From positions 434,001 to 498,000 of the forward strand of contig CABDVE010000001.1 in assembly GCA_901420285.1 (NCBI GenBank): 64,000 nt of DNA. Direction: 5' to 3'. The position numbers and the translations under genes are program-made. Position 1 is the stretch's first letter. Every line of letters begins with the position of its first letter. Positions 17,410-29,377 of the stretch are shown piece after piece. This DNA is from Stutzerimonas stutzeri. GTDB lineage: Bacteria; Pseudomonadota; Gammaproteobacteria; Enterobacterales; Pasteurellaceae. The notes beneath the pieces are model-generated. The model made no database searches and was not told where the DNA came from. It saw nothing but the letters and a program-made list of their open reading frames with translations.

Positions 17410-18864
17410 ATGTCTGAAATTACGACATTGCAACCGCAATTATTATGGCAATGGTTTGAACAAATTTGTGCGATTCCCCACCCGTCTCATCACGAAGACA
17501 AATTGGCGAATTTTATTGTGAATTGGGCGCAAGAAAAACGGTTTTTTGTGGAACGCGATGAAGTCGGTAACGTACTGATTCGTAAGCCGGCAAGTACCGG
17601 TATGGAGCACTGCATTCCGGTAGCGTTGCAGGCGCACTTGGATATGGTGCCGCAAGCCAATGAGGGCAATTCGCACGATTTCACCAAAGATCCGATTCGT
17701 CCTTACATTGACGGTGATTGGGTGAAAGCGCAAGGTACTACCTTGGGCGCCGACAACGGCATCGGTTTGGCCTCTTGCTTGGCAGTGTTGGAAAGTGACG
17801 ATATCGCCCATCCGCCGCTCGAAGTATTGCTCACTATGACAGAAGAAACCGGCATGGATGGTGCCTTAAATTTGCGTCGTAATTGGTTGCAATCGGAAAT
17901 TTTGATTAATACGGATACCGAAGAAATCGGTGAAATTTATATCGGTTGCGCCGGCGGAATTAATGCCGAATTAGAGATTCCCGTACAACGCGAAGTCAAT
18001 ACATTTGCGCATAGCTTTCAGCTTGTGTTAAAAGGCTTGCGCGGTGGCCATTCTGGCGTGGACATTCATACCGGACGCGCCAATGCGATTAAAATGTTAG
18101 CCCGTGTGTTAGCCAAACTTTCACAACATCAATCGCACTTCCGGCTTGCGGAAATCCGTGGCGGCTCCATTCGTAACGCGATTCCGCGCGAAGCAGCAGC
18201 AATTTTGGCATTTGACGGCGAAGTAAACGCCTTTGAAAGCACGGTTCAAAATTTGCAGGTTTTATTAAAAGAAGAATTAGCGATTGCCGAGCCGAATTTG
18301 ACCTTATTCTTAGAACCGATTGCCAAACCGCAAAGTGTGTTTGATGCGCAAAGCACACAAACCGTGATTAATTTATTGAACGCCTTACCAAACGGCGTGA
18401 TTCGCAACAGCGATGTGATTAAAAACGTGGTAGAAAGCTCGCTCAGTATCGGCGTGTTAAAAACTGACAGCGCTCATGTGCAGGGCACGATTTTGGTGCG
18501 TTCATTAATTGAAAGCGGCAAGGCCTATGTCACCGAATTATTGGATTCGGTCGCTTCCCTCGCCGGCGCTAAAACCGAATTCTCCGCACCTTATCCAGGC
18601 TGGAAACCGGTAAACGACTCCGCAATTTTAAAACTTTCCATGAAACATTATGCCGATGTGTTAGGCAAGCAGCCGGACATTAAGGTCATCCACGCCGGCC
18701 TTGAATGCGGTCTTCTCAAAGAACATTATCCGAATATCGAAATGGTGTCTTTCGGTCCAACCATCCGTAACGCCCACTCGCCGGATGAGAAAGTTCAAAT
18801 TTCCACGGTAGAAACCTATTGGGATTTGTTGACGAGAGTATTGGGGGATATTTCAGCTAAGTAA
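17410..18864 (+). CDS. pepD: Aminoacyl-histidine dipeptidase (peptidase D)
   Basis: A 484-residue M20-family metallopeptidase. Zinc ligands appear in order: [10 protein letters not shown] (His about 78), [10 protein letters not shown] (Asp about 117), TEETGMDG (Glu pair about 147) and the C-terminal RNAHSPDE (His about 459). The enzyme cleaves beta-Ala-His and other dipeptides in the cytoplasm. A GGAG ribosome site precedes the ATG. The gene ends in a strong bidirectional terminator facing rpoC. Confidence 0.95.
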   Translation: MSEITTLQPQLLWQWFEQICAIPHPSHHEDKLANFIVNWAQEKRFFVERDEVGNVLIRKPASTGMEHCIPVALQAHLDMVPQANEGNSHDFTKDPIRPYIDGDWVKAQGTTLGADNGIGLASCLAVLESDDIAHPPLEVLLTMTEETGMDGALNLRRNWLQSEILINTDTEEIGEIYIGCAGGINAELEIPVQREVNTFAHSFQLVLKGLRGGHSGVDIHTGRANAIKMLARVLAKLSQHQSHFRLAEIRGGSIRNAIPREAAAILAFDGEVNAFESTVQNLQVLLKEELAIAEPNLTLFLEPIAKPQSVFDAQSTQTVINLLNALPNGVIRNSDVIKNVVESSLSIGVLKTDSAHVQGTILVRSLIESGKAYVTELLDSVASLAGAKTEFSAPYPGWKPVNDSAILKLSMKHYADVLGKQPDIKVIHAGLECGLLKEHYPNIEMVSFGPTIRNAHSPDEKVQISTVETYWDLLTRVLGDISAK

Positions 18865-18908
18865 AAATAATCTATAAAAGTATTTTTACATTAATTGATT
18901 TCTGTTTA

Positions 18909-18942
18909 ACAAAAAAGCCCCTTTCGGGGCTTTTTTATTTAC
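18909..18942. terminator. Bidirectional Rho-independent terminator, pepD/rpoC
   Basis: AAAAAAGCCCC, a TTTC loop and GGGGCTTTTTT (18911-18936). The stem of AAGCCCC/GGGGCTT with U runs on both strands serves pepD on plus and the rplJL-rpoBC operon on minus. Confidence 0.92.
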
Positions 18943-18955
18943 CTATTTCACAATA

Positions 18956-21900
18956 TTAATCTTCCATTTCGGAGTTTAATAATGCTGCTAAACTTTGCGT
19001 TGCGTCATCAGCAATGAATTCAAATTCTGCTTCAATATCAGCATCGTTTGCGAAGGTGGAGATTGGTTCTTCGATCGCTTCTACCGCTAATTCCGCTGCT
19101 TTTTGGCGGCTTTTAATGCGGTTTTGGTGATACGCGAAACCGGTACCGGCCGGAATTAAACGACCCACGATGACGTTCTCTTTCAAGCCGCGTAATTCGT
19201 CACGTTTACCTGCCACCGCAGCTTCGGTAAGAACACGTGTAGTTTCTTGGAACGATGCCGCTGAGATGAAGGATTCAGTCGCAAGAGACGCTTTGGTGAT
19301 CCCCAATAATTCACGCTCGAATTCAACCGGTGGTTTACCTTCTGCTTCGCGTTTACGGTTCACGATTTTCACGCGAGCCACTTCCACTTGTTCCCCTTCG
19401 AGGAATTCGGAGTCGTAAGCTTTGGTGATAATCGCTTTACGCAACATTTGACGTACGATAACTTCGATGTGCTTGTCGTTGATTTTTACCCCTTGTAAGC
19501 GGTAAACATCTTGCACTTCGTTGACGATGTACTCGGTGACTGCGCGCACGCCGCGTAAACGTAAAATATCGTGTGGCGTTTCCGCACCGTCAGAGATGAT
19601 GTCACCACGTTGTACCATTTCGCCTTCAAATACGTTGAGCTGACGCCATTTTGGAATCATTTCTTCGTAAGTTTCACCTTCAGTTGGGGTGATTAATAAG
19701 CGACGTTTACCTTTGGTTTCTTTGCCGAAGGATACGATACCGGAGATTTCTGCCAAGATTGCAGGCTCTTTCGGTTTACGCGCTTCAAACAAGTCTGCCA
19801 CGCGTGGAAGACCACCAGTAATATCTTTGGTACCCACGGATTCTTGTGGAATACGGGCTAATGGTTCACCCACTTTCACTGCTGCGCCATCGTCTAAACT
19901 GACGATGGCTTTACCCGGTAGGAAGTATTGGGCTAATACATCCGTTTCAGGTAAGAAGATGTCATTACCGTTTGCATCCACCAATTTGATGGTTGGACGT
20001 AAATCTTTACCTGCGGTTGCACGTTCACCCACGTCTTGTACCACGATAGATGAAAGACCGGTTAATTCATCGGTTTGACGTGTGACGGTTAAGCCGTCCA
20101 CGATGTCGATGAATTTCACGAAACCCGCCACTTCAGACACAACCGGCATAGTATGTGGATCCCAGTTCGCGACGGTTTCGCCGGCAGTCACTTCTTGACC
20201 GTCACCTTTGCTTAACACCGCACCATAAGGCACTTTATAGTGTTCTTTGGTACGACCGAATGCGTCGGTAATGGTTAATTCCGTGTTGCGAGAAGTTAAG
20301 ACTAATTTACCTTCATCGTTAGTCACAAATTTCGCGTTCATTAAGTGTAATGTACCGGTATTCTTCACCTGTACGCTAGACTCTTTAGCTGCTGCAGATG
20401 CCGCACCACCAATGTGGAACGTACGCATGGTTAACTGTGTACCCGGTTCACCGATAGATTGTGCCGCGATAACGCCCACCGCTTCACCTTGGTTGATAAG
20501 ATGACCGCGTGCAAGGTCACGACCGTAACATTTCGCACACACACCGAAGTCGGTATCACAGGTTACAACAGAACGTACTTTCACGCTGTCTACGGAGTTT
20601 TCATCTAACACATCACAGAGTTTTTCATCTAATAAAGTGTTACGTGGAATTAAGACTTCTTCTGTCCCTGGTTTTAAGATGTCTTCTGCTGCCACACGAC
20701 CTAACACCAATTCGCGAAGTGGTACTTTTTCATCACCACCTTCGATTAATGGGGTCATCACTAAGCCTTCGTGTGTACCACAGTCGTCTTCGATGATCAC
20801 TAAGTCTTGCGCCACGTCAACTAAACGACGGGTTAAGTAACCGGAGTTTGCTGTTTTCAATGCGGTGTCCGCCAGACCTTTACGCGCACCATGGGTTGAA
20901 ATAAAGTACTGTAATACGTTCAAACCTTCACGGAAGTTCGCGGTGATTGGGGTTTCGATGATTGAACCATCCGGGCGCGCCATCAAACCACGCATACCCG
21001 CTAGCTGACGAATCTGTGCCGCAGAACCACGCGCACCGGAATCCGCCATCATAAAGATGCTGTTGAAAGACGCTTGTTTTTCCGGTTTACCTTCACGGTT
21101 GATCACTTCTTCTTGAGACAAGTTTTCCATCATGGCTTTCGCAACACGTTCGTTCGCTGCCGCCCAGATATCGATCACTTTGTTATAGCGTTCGCCTGCT
21201 GTCACAAGACCGGATTGGAATTGTTCCTGAATTTCAGCCACTTCTTCTTCTGCTGCAGAAATAATTTCGTATTTCTTCACCGGGATCACCATATCGTCGA
21301 TACCAACAGATGAGCCGGAACGTGCCGCGTAAGCGAAACCGGTGTACATAATATGGTCAGCAAACATGACCGCTTCTTTCAAACCTAAACGACGATAGGC
21401 TTCGTTAATCAGTTTTGAAATGGCTTTTTTGCCTAATGTTTGGTTGAACAAGGAATATGGCATACCTTTTGGTGCGATCATCCATAAAATTGCACGACCG
21501 ATGGTGGTATCGGTAAGTGTGGTTTTCGCATCGAATTCGCCGGCTTCATTTTTCACATATTCGGTAATACGTACTTTTACGCGAGAATGTAATTCTGCTT
21601 CACCGGTGCGATAGGCTTTTTCCGCTTCGCGTGGATCTTGCAATAACATACCTTCTCCTTTACCGTTCACTTTTTCACGGGTCATATAGTAAAGACCCAA
21701 CACCACGTCTTGTGATGGCACGATAATCGGATCACCGTTCGCCGGTGAAAGTACGTTGTTGGTAGACATCATCAACGCACGCGCTTCTAATTGCGCTTCT
21801 AACGTTAATGGAACGTGAACCGCCATTTGGTCACCATCGAAGTCCGCGTTAAACGCCGCACAAACGAGTGGGTGTAATTGAATTGCTTTACCTTCAATTA

Positions 21901-23224
21901 AGATTGGTTCAAAGGCTTGAATACCCAAACGGTGAAGTGTTGGCGCACGGTTCAACAGAATCGGGTGCTCGCGAATCACTTCTGCAAGAATATCCCAAAC
22001 GATGGCATCTTCACGTTCAACCATTTTCTTCGCGGCTTTAATGGTGGTGGCATAACCACGGCTTTCTAATTTCGCGTAGATAAAAGGACGGAATAATTCC
22101 AATGCCATTTTCTTCGGCAAACCGCATTGGTGTAAGTGAAGGTATGGACCTACGGTGATTACAGAACGACCGGAGTAATCCACACGTTTACCAAGTAAGT
22201 TTTGACGGAAACGACCTTGTTTACCTTTAATCATATCCGCTAATGATTTTAACGGACGGCGATTAGAACCGGTGATAGCACGACCGCGACGACCGTTATC
22301 TAATAAGGCATCCACGGATTCTTGTAACATCCGTTTTTCGTTACGTACGATAATATCCGGCGCAATTAAATCTAATAAACGTTTTAAACGGTTGTTACGG
22401 TTGATCACACGACGATATAAATCGTTCAAATCTGAAGTCGCAAAACGACCGCCATCAAGTGGTACTAATGGACGTAAATCCGGTGGAAGAACCGGTAATA
22501 CGGTCATTACCATCCATTCAGGTTTATTGCCTGATTGAACGAATGCTTCTAATAATTTTAAGCGTTTAGTGATTTTTTTACGTTTGGTTTCAGAATTGGT
22601 TTCTTGTAATTCTTCACGTAATTTTTCGCATTCCACTTCAAGATCCATGCCTTTTAATAAATCTTGAATGGCTTCTGCACCCATTTTCGCTTCGAATTCA
22701 TCTTGCCAACGATCTTCAGCGTCAAGGTATTGTTCTTCAGTTAATAATTGACCGCGTTCTAAATCTGTCATACCTGGTTCGGTCACGATGTACATTTCAA
22801 AATAAAGTACACGTTCGATATCGCGCAATGGCATATCTAAAAGTAAGCCGATACGGGACGGCAATGATTTTAAGAACCAAATGTGCGCCACAGGGGAAGC
22901 AAGTTCGATATGCCCCATACGTTCACGACGAACTTTAGTTTGGGTGACTTCAACGCCACATTTTTCACAGATCACGCCACGGTGTTTCAAACGTTTATAT
23001 TTACCACATAAACATTCGTAATCTTTTACTGGCCCGAAAATACGTGCACAGAAAAGACCGTCACGTTCAGGTTTGAACGTACGGTAGTTAATGGTTTCAG
23101 GTTTTTTCACTTCACCAAATGACCAAGAACGGATCATATCCGGTGAGGCTAACCCAATTTTAATCACATCAAAATCTTCACTGGTTTTTGACTGTGCTTT
23201 TAAAAACTTAACTAAGTCTTTCAC
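18956..23224 (-). CDS. rpoC: RNA polymerase subunit beta'
   Basis: A 1422-residue protein (E. coli 1407). The zinc finger [19 protein letters not shown] lies near residue 70, the catalytic [12 protein letters not shown] near residue 460, and the second zinc site [15 protein letters not shown] near residue 890. The trigger-loop region ([14 protein letters not shown]) is intact. It forms the active centre of RNA polymerase with RpoB. It is the last gene of the minus operon, separated from rpoB by 152 bases that contain two different inverted repeats. Confidence 0.98.
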   Translation of the reverse strand: MKDLVKFLKAQSKTSEDFDVIKIGLASPDMIRSWSFGEVKKPETINYRTFKPERDGLFCARIFGPVKDYECLCGKYKRLKHRGVICEKCGVEVTQTKVRRERMGHIELASPVAHIWFLKSLPSRIGLLLDMPLRDIERVLYFEMYIVTEPGMTDLERGQLLTEEQYLDAEDRWQDEFEAKMGAEAIQDLLKGMDLEVECEKLREELQETNSETKRKKITKRLKLLEAFVQSGNKPEWMVMTVLPVLPPDLRPLVPLDGGRFATSDLNDLYRRVINRNNRLKRLLDLIAPDIIVRNEKRMLQESVDALLDNGRRGRAITGSNRRPLKSLADMIKGKQGRFRQNLLGKRVDYSGRSVITVGPYLHLHQCGLPKKMALELFRPFIYAKLESRGYATTIKAAKKMVEREDAIVWDILAEVIREHPILLNRAPTLHRLGIQAFEPILIEGKAIQLHPLVCAAFNADFDGDQMAVHVPLTLEAQLEARALMMSTNNVLSPANGDPIIVPSQDVVLGLYYMTREKVNGKGEGMLLQDPREAEKAYRTGEAELHSRVKVRITEYVKNEAGEFDAKTTLTDTTIGRAILWMIAPKGMPYSLFNQTLGKKAISKLINEAYRRLGLKEAVMFADHIMYTGFAYAARSGSSVGIDDMVIPVKKYEIISAAEEEVAEIQEQFQSGLVTAGERYNKVIDIWAAANERVAKAMMENLSQEEVINREGKPEKQASFNSIFMMADSGARGSAAQIRQLAGMRGLMARPDGSIIETPITANFREGLNVLQYFISTHGARKGLADTALKTANSGYLTRRLVDVAQDLVIIEDDCGTHEGLVMTPLIEGGDEKVPLRELVLGRVAAEDILKPGTEEVLIPRNTLLDEKLCDVLDENSVDSVKVRSVVTCDTDFGVCAKCYGRDLARGHLINQGEAVGVIAAQSIGEPGTQLTMRTFHIGGAASAAAKESSVQVKNTGTLHLMNAKFVTNDEGKLVLTSRNTELTITDAFGRTKEHYKVPYGAVLSKGDGQEVTAGETVANWDPHTMPVVSEVAGFVKFIDIVDGLTVTRQTDELTGLSSIVVQDVGERATAGKDLRPTIKLVDANGNDIFLPETDVLAQYFLPGKAIVSLDDGAAVKVGEPLARIPQESVGTKDITGGLPRVADLFEARKPKEPAILAEISGIVSFGKETKGKRRLLITPTEGETYEEMIPKWRQLNVFEGEMVQRGDIISDGAETPHDILRLRGVRAVTEYIVNEVQDVYRLQGVKINDKHIEVIVRQMLRKAIITKAYDSEFLEGEQVEVARVKIVNRKREAEGKPPVEFERELLGITKASLATESFISAASFQETTRVLTEAAVAGKRDELRGLKENVIVGRLIPAGTGFAYHQNRIKSRQKAAELAVEAIEEPISTFANDADIEAEFEFIADDATQSLAALLNSEMED

Positions 23225-23253
23225 AAATGTTCTCCTGTCGGAGTTAAAGGTTT

Positions 23254-23294
23254 AAAGTGCGGTTGAAAATCTCAGAGAATTTTGACCGCACTTC
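23254..23294. repeat. Palindromic pair of canonical uptake sequences (AAGTGCGGT)
   Basis: Two canonical Haemophilus uptake cores in opposite orientation (23255-23263 and 23285-23293) flanking about 21 bases, forming an imperfect hairpin between rpoB and rpoC. Such inverted pairs are known as terminators in Pasteurellaceae, but here one sits inside an operon, so full termination seems unlikely. Confidence 0.85.
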
Positions 23295-23306
23295 GGCGAA
23301 TTTTAT

Positions 23307-23372
23307 GTAGGGTGGGTATTCTTGCCCACCTTAAATTTCAAACTCATTGGTGGGCAAGAATGCCCACCCTAC
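23307..23372. mobile_element. MITE-like inverted repeat between rpoB and rpoC
   Basis: Arms of 24 bases (23307-23330 and 23349-23372) that are reverse complements with one mismatch, separated by 18 bases. Each arm is itself palindromic (GGTGGGCA then TGCCCACC). The word GTAGGGTGGGC is a common end of small non-autonomous elements in proteobacteria. The right arm ends only 4 bases from the rpoB stop codon. No flanking direct repeat is obvious. Confidence 0.7.
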
Positions 23373-23376
23373 GGTT

Positions 23377-26300
23377 TTACTCTTCATCTAACTCGATATT
23401 TAAACCAAGTGAACGGATTTCTTTCATAATTACGTTGAAAGATTCCGGTGTGCCCGGATCCATGTGTTGGTTGCCGCTGACGATGTTTTTATACATCTTC
23501 GTACGACCATTCACATCATCGGATTTCACGGTTAACATTTCTTGTAAGGTATAAGCTGCACCATAAGCTTCAAGTGCCCAAACTTCCATCTCACCGAAAC
23601 GTTGACCACCGAATTGCGCTTTACCGCCCAACGGTTGTTGTGTAACAAGGCTATAAGAACCGGTTGAACGTGCGTGCATTTTGTCATCCACCAAGTGGTT
23701 CAATTTGAGCATATACATATAACCTACGGTTACCGGACGCTCGAATTTCTCACCGGTACGGCCGTCATATAAGGTGATTTGACCGGAAGTCGGTAAGCCG
23801 CCGAGTTTTAATAACTCTTTGATTTCCGCTTCGTCCGCACCGTCGAACACCGGCGTTGCCACCGGTAAACCTTTGCGCAAGTTTTCCGCTAAACGTAAGA
23901 TTTCTTCGTCGGTGAAAGTGCTTAAATCCACTTTTTGTGAACCGTTACCCAAGTCATACGCCTTTTGCATATAGCTGCGAAGTTTTTCCACTTCTTGCTT
24001 TTGTTTGAGCATCGCATTGATCTGATCACCAATACCTTTCGCCGCTAAACCTAAGTGGGTTTCTAAGATCTGGCCGATGTTCATACGAGACGGCACGCCC
24101 AGCGGGTTCAATACGATTTCAACCGGTTGGCCGTTTTCATCGTATGGCATATCTTCAACCGGGTTGATTTTCGAGATAACACCTTTGTTACCGTGACGAC
24201 CCGCCATTTTATCACCCGGTTGGATTTGACGTTTCACCGCAAGATAAACTTTCACCACTTTCAACACGCCCGGCGCAAGATCATCGCCTTTGATGATTTT
24301 CTTACGTTTCACTTCAAGTTTGTGTTCAAACTCTTTGCGAAGTTCTTCGTATTGCTCGGCAAGTTGTTCTAATTGGTTTTGTTTTTCTTCGTCTGCGATG
24401 GTTTGTTCTAACCATTTGGTGCGCTCGAGGTTGTCCAACAGCACCGCATCCACGCCACTGTTGACAAGGAGATTGCGAACACGCGCGAATAAACCCGCTT
24501 CTAAGATTTCTAATTCGTCAGAAAGGTCTTTCTTCGCTTGTTTTAATTGCATTTCTTCAATTTCTAACGCACGTTTGTCTTTTTCCACACCGTCGCGAGT
24601 GAAGACTTGTACGTCGATGACCGTACCGGTTACGCTGTTTGGCACACGTAATGAAGAATCTTTTACATCGGAAGCTTTTTCACCGAAGATTGCACGTAAC
24701 AATTTTTCTTCCGGTGTTAATTGGGTTTCGCCTTTAGGGGTCACTTTACCCACTAAGATGTCGCCACCTTTCACTTCCGCACCCACGTAAACAATACCGG
24801 ATTCATCAAGTTTGCTTAAGGCAGATTCACCCACGTTTGGAATATCCGCCGTGATTTCTTCCGCACCTAACTTGGTATCACGCGCCACACAAGATAATTC
24901 TTGAATGTGGATAGTGGTGAAACGATCTTGTTGAACGACGCGCTCAGACACTAACATGGAGTCTTCGAAGTTATAACCATTCCAAGGCATGAACGCCACG
25001 CGAATGTTTTGACCTAACGCCAATTCACCTAAATCCGTTGAAGGGCCATCAGCCAATACTTCACCACGATTAATCGGATCACCCAAGTTCACACAAGGAA
25101 TTTGGTTGATACAGGTGTTTTGGTTGGAACGGGTGTATTTGATTAAATTATAGATATCAATACCCGCTTCGCCGGCTATGGTTTCGTCTTCGTTTACTTT
25201 AATCACGATACGTGACGCATCCACATATTGAACGGTACCACCACGTTTTGCAACCACCGCAACACCGGAGTCTAACGCGATTGGTTTTTCCATACCGGTA
25301 CCGACTAATGGTTTATCCGCACGTAAAGTCGGCACGGCTTGACGTTGCATGTTCGCTCCCATCAACGCACGGTTCGCATCGTCGTGCTCAAGGAATGGAA
25401 TTAACGCTGCTGCCACAGATACCACTTGTTGGGTTGAAACGTCCATATAGTGAATATCTTCAGGTTTGTATAAGCCTGATTCACCACGCTCACCACGTGC
25501 AGTTACGAAGGCATCAGTAAAGCGATTGTTTTCATCAAGGTTTGAGTTTGCCTGCGCGATGATATAGTTGGCTTCATCGATGGCAGATAAGTATTCAATT
25601 TCTTCGGTGACTTGACCATCCACCACTTTACGATATGGGGTTTCTAAGAAACCGTAATCGTTCGTACGCGCGAACGCAGAAAGAGAGTTGATCAAACCGA
25701 TGTTCGGACCTTCAGGGGTTTCGATTGGACACAAACGACCGTAGTGGGTGTTGTGTACGTCACGCACTTCAAAGCCTGCACGTTCGCGTGTTAAACCGCC
25801 CGGACCCAATGCAGAAATACGACGCTTGTGCGTCACTTCCGACAATGGGTTGTTTTGGTCCATAAATTGCGAAAGTTGTGAAGAACCGAAAAATTCTTTC
25901 ACTGCCGCAGAAATTGGTTTCGGGTTAATTAAATCTTGTGGGGTAATCGTATCTAAATCGCCTAAAGATAAGCGTTCTTTGACCGCTCTTTCTACTCGCA
26001 CCAAACCGATGCGGAATTGGTTTTCCGCCATTTCGCCCACAGAACGGATACGACGGTTGCCCAAGTGGTCGATATCGTCCACTTCACCACGACCGTTACG
26101 GATATCGATAAGTTTACGCATTACCGCAATGATGTCTTCATTGCTTAAAGTGCCGCTACCTACACCTTCCGGAATGTTTAAAGAGCGGTTGAATTTCATA
26201 CGACCCACCGCAGATAAATCATAACGCTCCGGAGAGAAGAACAAGTTATGGAACAAGGCTTCGGAAGATTCCGGTGTTGGCGGTTCGCCCGGACGCATCA

Positions 26301-27405
26301 TGCGATAAATTTCATATAATGCACTGACTTTATCGTAAGTCGGGTCAACCCGTAAGGTTTCAGAAATATACGGGCCGTAATCCAAGTCATTGGTAAAGAG
26401 GGTTTCAACGGTGGTGTAACCGGCTTGTGCAAGTTTCGCTAAGGTTTCCAAAGAAATCTCGCCGTTTGCCGGACAAATAATTTCGCCGGATTCTAAATCC
26501 ACGTAATCTTTTGCCGCTACTTTGCCCACGATATATTCGGTAGGTACAACCACTTGAGTGATTTTATCTTTTTCTAACGCCTTGATGTGACGCGCAGTAA
26601 TACGACGACCGCGTTCAACATACACTTTACCGTTTGCTTCAATATCAAAAATTGCTGTTTCGCCACGTAAACGTTCCGGTATTAGTGTCATTAACAATTT
26701 ATTGTCGGCAATTTCAAAAGTGACTTTATCGAAGAATAAATTCAAGATTTCTTCGGTTGTGTAACCTAGTGCGCGAAGAATAATGGTTGCCGGCAATTTA
26801 CGGCGGCGATCGATACGCGCATATAAATTGTCTTTTGGATCAAATTCAAAATCTAACCATGAACCGCGGTAAGGAATAATACGTGCGTTATAAAGCACTT
26901 TACCTGAAGAATGGGTTTTACCTTTGTCAGAATCAAAGAACACACCCGGGCTACGATGTAATTGTGAAACGATAACGCGCTCGGTACCGTTAATGACAAA
27001 AGTACCGTTGTTTGTCATCAACGGGATTTCGCCCATGTAAACTTCATTTTCTTTGATATCTTTAACGACGCGTGAGGAGGATTCTTTATCGTATGTCACT
27101 AGACGTAATTTCACGCGTAAACCCGCTGCGTAGGTTGAGCCGCGGATTTGACACTCACGTACATCAAATTCCGGCTCTTCAAGACGGTAATCTACGTACT
27201 GGAGTTCGGTGTAACCGTTGTTACTAACGATTGGAAATACTGAACGGAAAGCTGCTTCTAAACCTTGTTGGCCTTCCGGATCTTTCTGAATAAATTTGTC
27301 AAAAGAATCTAATTGAATGGTTAATAAATAAGGTACGTTTAAAACTTGCGGACGTTTGCCGAAGTCTTTACGAATTCGTTTTTTCTCAGAATAGGAGAGA
27401 CCCAT
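23377..27405 (-). CDS. rpoB: RNA polymerase subunit beta
   Basis: 1342 residues from the ATG at 27405 (GAGG ribosome site 9 bases upstream); an in-frame TTG at 27426 is not needed and the family starts with [14 protein letters not shown]. The rifampicin region [21 protein letters not shown] is seen near residue 510 with wild-type-looking residues, and the C-terminal clamp [20 protein letters not shown] is intact. Length equals E. coli RpoB (1342). A variant of the dispersed word (GCACCGCATCC) is at 24440. Confidence 0.98.
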   Translation of the reverse strand: MGLSYSEKKRIRKDFGKRPQVLNVPYLLTIQLDSFDKFIQKDPEGQQGLEAAFRSVFPIVSNNGYTELQYVDYRLEEPEFDVRECQIRGSTYAAGLRVKLRLVTYDKESSSRVVKDIKENEVYMGEIPLMTNNGTFVINGTERVIVSQLHRSPGVFFDSDKGKTHSSGKVLYNARIIPYRGSWLDFEFDPKDNLYARIDRRRKLPATIILRALGYTTEEILNLFFDKVTFEIADNKLLMTLIPERLRGETAIFDIEANGKVYVERGRRITARHIKALEKDKITQVVVPTEYIVGKVAAKDYVDLESGEIICPANGEISLETLAKLAQAGYTTVETLFTNDLDYGPYISETLRVDPTYDKVSALYEIYRMMRPGEPPTPESSEALFHNLFFSPERYDLSAVGRMKFNRSLNIPEGVGSGTLSNEDIIAVMRKLIDIRNGRGEVDDIDHLGNRRIRSVGEMAENQFRIGLVRVERAVKERLSLGDLDTITPQDLINPKPISAAVKEFFGSSQLSQFMDQNNPLSEVTHKRRISALGPGGLTRERAGFEVRDVHNTHYGRLCPIETPEGPNIGLINSLSAFARTNDYGFLETPYRKVVDGQVTEEIEYLSAIDEANYIIAQANSNLDENNRFTDAFVTARGERGESGLYKPEDIHYMDVSTQQVVSVAAALIPFLEHDDANRALMGANMQRQAVPTLRADKPLVGTGMEKPIALDSGVAVVAKRGGTVQYVDASRIVIKVNEDETIAGEAGIDIYNLIKYTRSNQNTCINQIPCVNLGDPINRGEVLADGPSTDLGELALGQNIRVAFMPWNGYNFEDSMLVSERVVQQDRFTTIHIQELSCVARDTKLGAEEITADIPNVGESALSKLDESGIVYVGAEVKGGDILVGKVTPKGETQLTPEEKLLRAIFGEKASDVKDSSLRVPNSVTGTVIDVQVFTRDGVEKDKRALEIEEMQLKQAKKDLSDELEILEAGLFARVRNLLVNSGVDAVLLDNLERTKWLEQTIADEEKQNQLEQLAEQYEELRKEFEHKLEVKRKKIIKGDDLAPGVLKVVKVYLAVKRQIQPGDKMAGRHGNKGVISKINPVEDMPYDENGQPVEIVLNPLGVPSRMNIGQILETHLGLAAKGIGDQINAMLKQKQEVEKLRSYMQKAYDLGNGSQKVDLSTFTDEEILRLAENLRKGLPVATPVFDGADEAEIKELLKLGGLPTSGQITLYDGRTGEKFERPVTVGYMYMLKLNHLVDDKMHARSTGSYSLVTQQPLGGKAQFGGQRFGEMEVWALEAYGAAYTLQEMLTVKSDDVNGRTKMYKNIVSGNQHMDPGTPESFNVIMKEIRSLGLNIELDEE

Positions 27406-27665
27406 TGGTTGGTTTTCCTCTATCAATTTTAGTGAGACCGAGTTGATACAAGCAAAAAAAGCCGTCGAATTTTTTCGAGTTTTAACTTATACCAAAGTAT
27501 GGACACCGTTTTCAGAAACCGCACTCTGAACCTTACTTCTGTAGCGGGTTACTCAAATTAACATGATTGGCGATTAATTCGAGTGGAAACAGATATTATT
27601 AAACGGAAAATAATTATCTGTTTTTATGGCTATCTTGAATTATTTTTATAAGACTTTGATAGCAC

Positions 27666-27698
27666 AAAATGGCTGATGGAAAAACCACCAGCCATTGA
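27666..27698 (-). terminator. rplL-rpoB attenuator hairpin
   Basis: On the minus strand AATGGCTG, GTGG, a U-rich loop and CAGCCATTTTGT form a stem followed by a U-rich stretch, 33 to 60 bases after rplL. It is placed and shaped like the E. coli rplL-rpoB attenuator, which lowers rpoBC transcription relative to the ribosomal genes. The remaining 270 bases to rpoB show only AT-rich leader with no reading frame. Confidence 0.75.
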
Positions 27699-27729
27699 GC
27701 CTGAAGAACAGGGCATAAGGAAATTAAAA

Positions 27730-28101
27730 TTATTTAATTTCTACTTCTGCACCGGCTTCTTCTAATTCTTTCTTAAGTGCTTCAGCTTCTTCTTTAGAAA
27801 CGCCTTCTTTTAAGTTAGCCGGAGCGGATTCAACTAAATCTTTAGCTTCTTTTAAGCCTAAACCTGTTGCGCCGCGCACTGCTTTGATTACTGCTACTTT
27901 GTTAGCACCTGAAGATTTAAGAACTACGTCGAATTCAGTTTTTTCTTCTGCTGCCGCTGCACCACCTGCTGCCGGAGCTGCCGCTACTGCTGCCGCTGCT
28001 GATACACCGAATTTCTCTTCCATCGCTGCGATTAATTCAACGATTTCTGTTACAGTTTTAGAAGCAATCGCTTCAATGATTTGTTCGTTAGTTAATGACA
28101 T
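27730..28101 (-). CDS. rplL: 50S ribosomal protein L7/L12
   Basis: About 123 residues from the ATG at 28101 ([15 protein letters not shown]). N-terminal dimerisation domain, an Ala/Gly/Pro hinge ([20 protein letters not shown], about 37-56) and the C-terminal factor-binding domain [21 protein letters not shown]. It forms the ribosome stalk that recruits elongation and release factors. It lies 54 bases after rplJ. Confidence 0.97.
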   Translation of the reverse strand: MSLTNEQIIEAIASKTVTEIVELIAAMEEKFGVSAAAAVAAAPAAGGAAAAEEKTEFDVVLKSSGANKVAVIKAVRGATGLGLKEAKDLVESAPANLKEGVSKEEAEALKKELEEAGAEVEIK

Positions 28102-28155
28102 AACAATCAATTCCTAAAATAAATAAAGTTAAATGAAGTAAGAAACGCTTAATTA

Positions 28156-28647
28156 TTAAGCTGCTTCTTGTAATTTGTCGCGTAATGCCGCAAAAGTGCG
28201 CACAAGTTTGCCTGCCGCTGCTTCTTTCATTGTGCCCATTAAACGTGCAATCGCTTCTTCGTAAGTTGGTAATGTTGCCAAGAATTCAACATCTTGGATT
28301 TTACCTTCAAAGGCTGCACCTTTAATTTCAAACTTATCGTTCGCTTTAGCAAACTCTTTGAATAAACGAGCTGCTGCACCCGGATGTTCGTTAGAGAATG
28401 CGATAAGTGTTGGACCTACAAACGTATCTTTCAAGCATTCGTAATCTGTGCCTTCAACTGCACGACGTAACAAGGTGTTACGTACAACGCGCATTGTCAC
28501 GCCAGCTTCACGTGCTGATTTACGTAATTCAGTCATTTTCTCAACGGTTACGCCGCGTGAATCCGCGATAACTGCTGAAAGTGCACCTTTGGCTGCTTCA
28601 TTTACTTCAGCAACAATTGCTTGTTTGTCTTGAAGATTTAATGCCAT
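28156..28647 (-). CDS. rplJ: 50S ribosomal protein L10
   Basis: A 163-residue protein: [51 protein letters not shown], and the C-terminal helix that binds L7/L12 dimers. It anchors the stalk to 23S rRNA and, as the L10-L12 complex, represses its own mRNA by binding the leader. The start follows GGAGC. In this genome it is the first gene of its operon; rplK-rplA are elsewhere (63127 onward). Confidence 0.97.
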   Translation of the reverse strand: MALNLQDKQAIVAEVNEAAKGALSAVIADSRGVTVEKMTELRKSAREAGVTMRVVRNTLLRRAVEGTDYECLKDTFVGPTLIAFSNEHPGAAARLFKEFAKANDKFEIKGAAFEGKIQDVEFLATLPTYEEAIARLMGTMKEAAAGKLVRTFAALRDKLQEAA

Positions 28648-28864
28648 TGGCTTTTAGCTCCTGAATACACTCCGATTTCTCGGAATTAATTTACCTAATC
28701 CTAAGACCAGGACGACTTCGGTGCCCAGAAGCAAGAAAAATTCTTATTCTGTACACCATCTACGTAGGCTGATTAAGATTGCTCCCCTACGGTCTTGGAC
28801 GGGGCTTGAATAGGTCAAGCACCAACCAGAAATTGGGTTATGGCTTAAAGCCATAACAAAGACG
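28648..28864 (-). promoter_or_regulatory. L10 (rplJ) leader, autoregulatory mRNA structure
   Basis: The 5' leader of about 210 bases before rplJ carries conserved words of the ribosomal L10 leader (on the minus strand TAGGGGAGCAATCTTAATC, CCTACGTAGATGGTG and a terminal TCCGAGAAATCGGA hairpin next to the ribosome site). L10-L12 binding here is known to repress translation of the operon. Confidence 0.8.
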
Positions 28865-28868
28865 CGCA

Positions 28869-28897
28869 ATTATAGAGTGAATCGATTTTCTTGTAAA
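28869..28897 (-). promoter_or_regulatory. rplJ promoter
   Basis: On the minus strand TTTACA (28892-28897), a 17-base spacer and a perfect TATAAT (28869-28874). Transcription would start near 28862, which gives the full L10 leader. Confidence 0.8.
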
Positions 28898-28935
28898 GCC
28901 GCTTGTCTAAAAAAGATTCGAAAACAATGCCTTGG

Positions 28936-29325
28936 TTATTTTCGTCGTGCAATCGCTTCGATTTCTAATCCCACATCTTTCGGCAGCCGCGCAACTTCCA
29001 CACAAGAGCGCGCCGGGAAGTTCGGGTGATGGTTTTCTTTGAAGAAGCGCTCATATTCCGTATTCACTGCCGCAAAATCGTTCAAGTCTTTCACGAAAAC
29101 CGTAGTCTTCACAATATCCGCCGCAGTCAAGCCCGCTTGCTCAATAATCGCTTTCACATTTTCCAACGACTGACGCGTTTGCGCGACGATGTCTGACGGC
29201 ACCGCATTGGTGGCAGGATTTACTGGAATTTGGCCGGAGGTGAAGACTAAATCGCCTAAATCCACCGCTTGCACGTAAGGACCGATCGCGGCCGGCGCCT
29301 TTTCGGTATGAATAACTTTTGTCAT
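28936..29325 (-). CDS. ridA: RidA family imine/enamine deaminase
   Basis: A 129-residue YjgF/YER057c/UK114 protein: PAAIGPYVQAVDLGDLVFTSGQIP at the N-terminus and ARSCVEVARLPKDVGLEIEAIA at the C-terminus. The arginine in ARSCVEV is the residue that holds the substrate carboxylate in RidA. RidA hydrolyses 2-aminoacrylate and other reactive enamines made by PLP enzymes. It contains an exact dispersed word at 29199-29209. Confidence 0.92.
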   Translation of the reverse strand: MTKVIHTEKAPAAIGPYVQAVDLGDLVFTSGQIPVNPATNAVPSDIVAQTRQSLENVKAIIEQAGLTAADIVKTTVFVKDLNDFAAVNTEYERFFKENHHPNFPARSCVEVARLPKDVGLEIEAIARRK

Positions 29326-29377
29326 AGTAATTTCCTTGAGTGGTAAGAAATACGGCTATTTTTCCCGTACTTTTTCG

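Noticed and set aside
23282-24790. Plus-strand frames of up to 166 codons opposite rpoB and rpoC
   Set aside because: Antisense shadows of highly conserved genes, rich in Ser/Arg/Phe from reversed codons.
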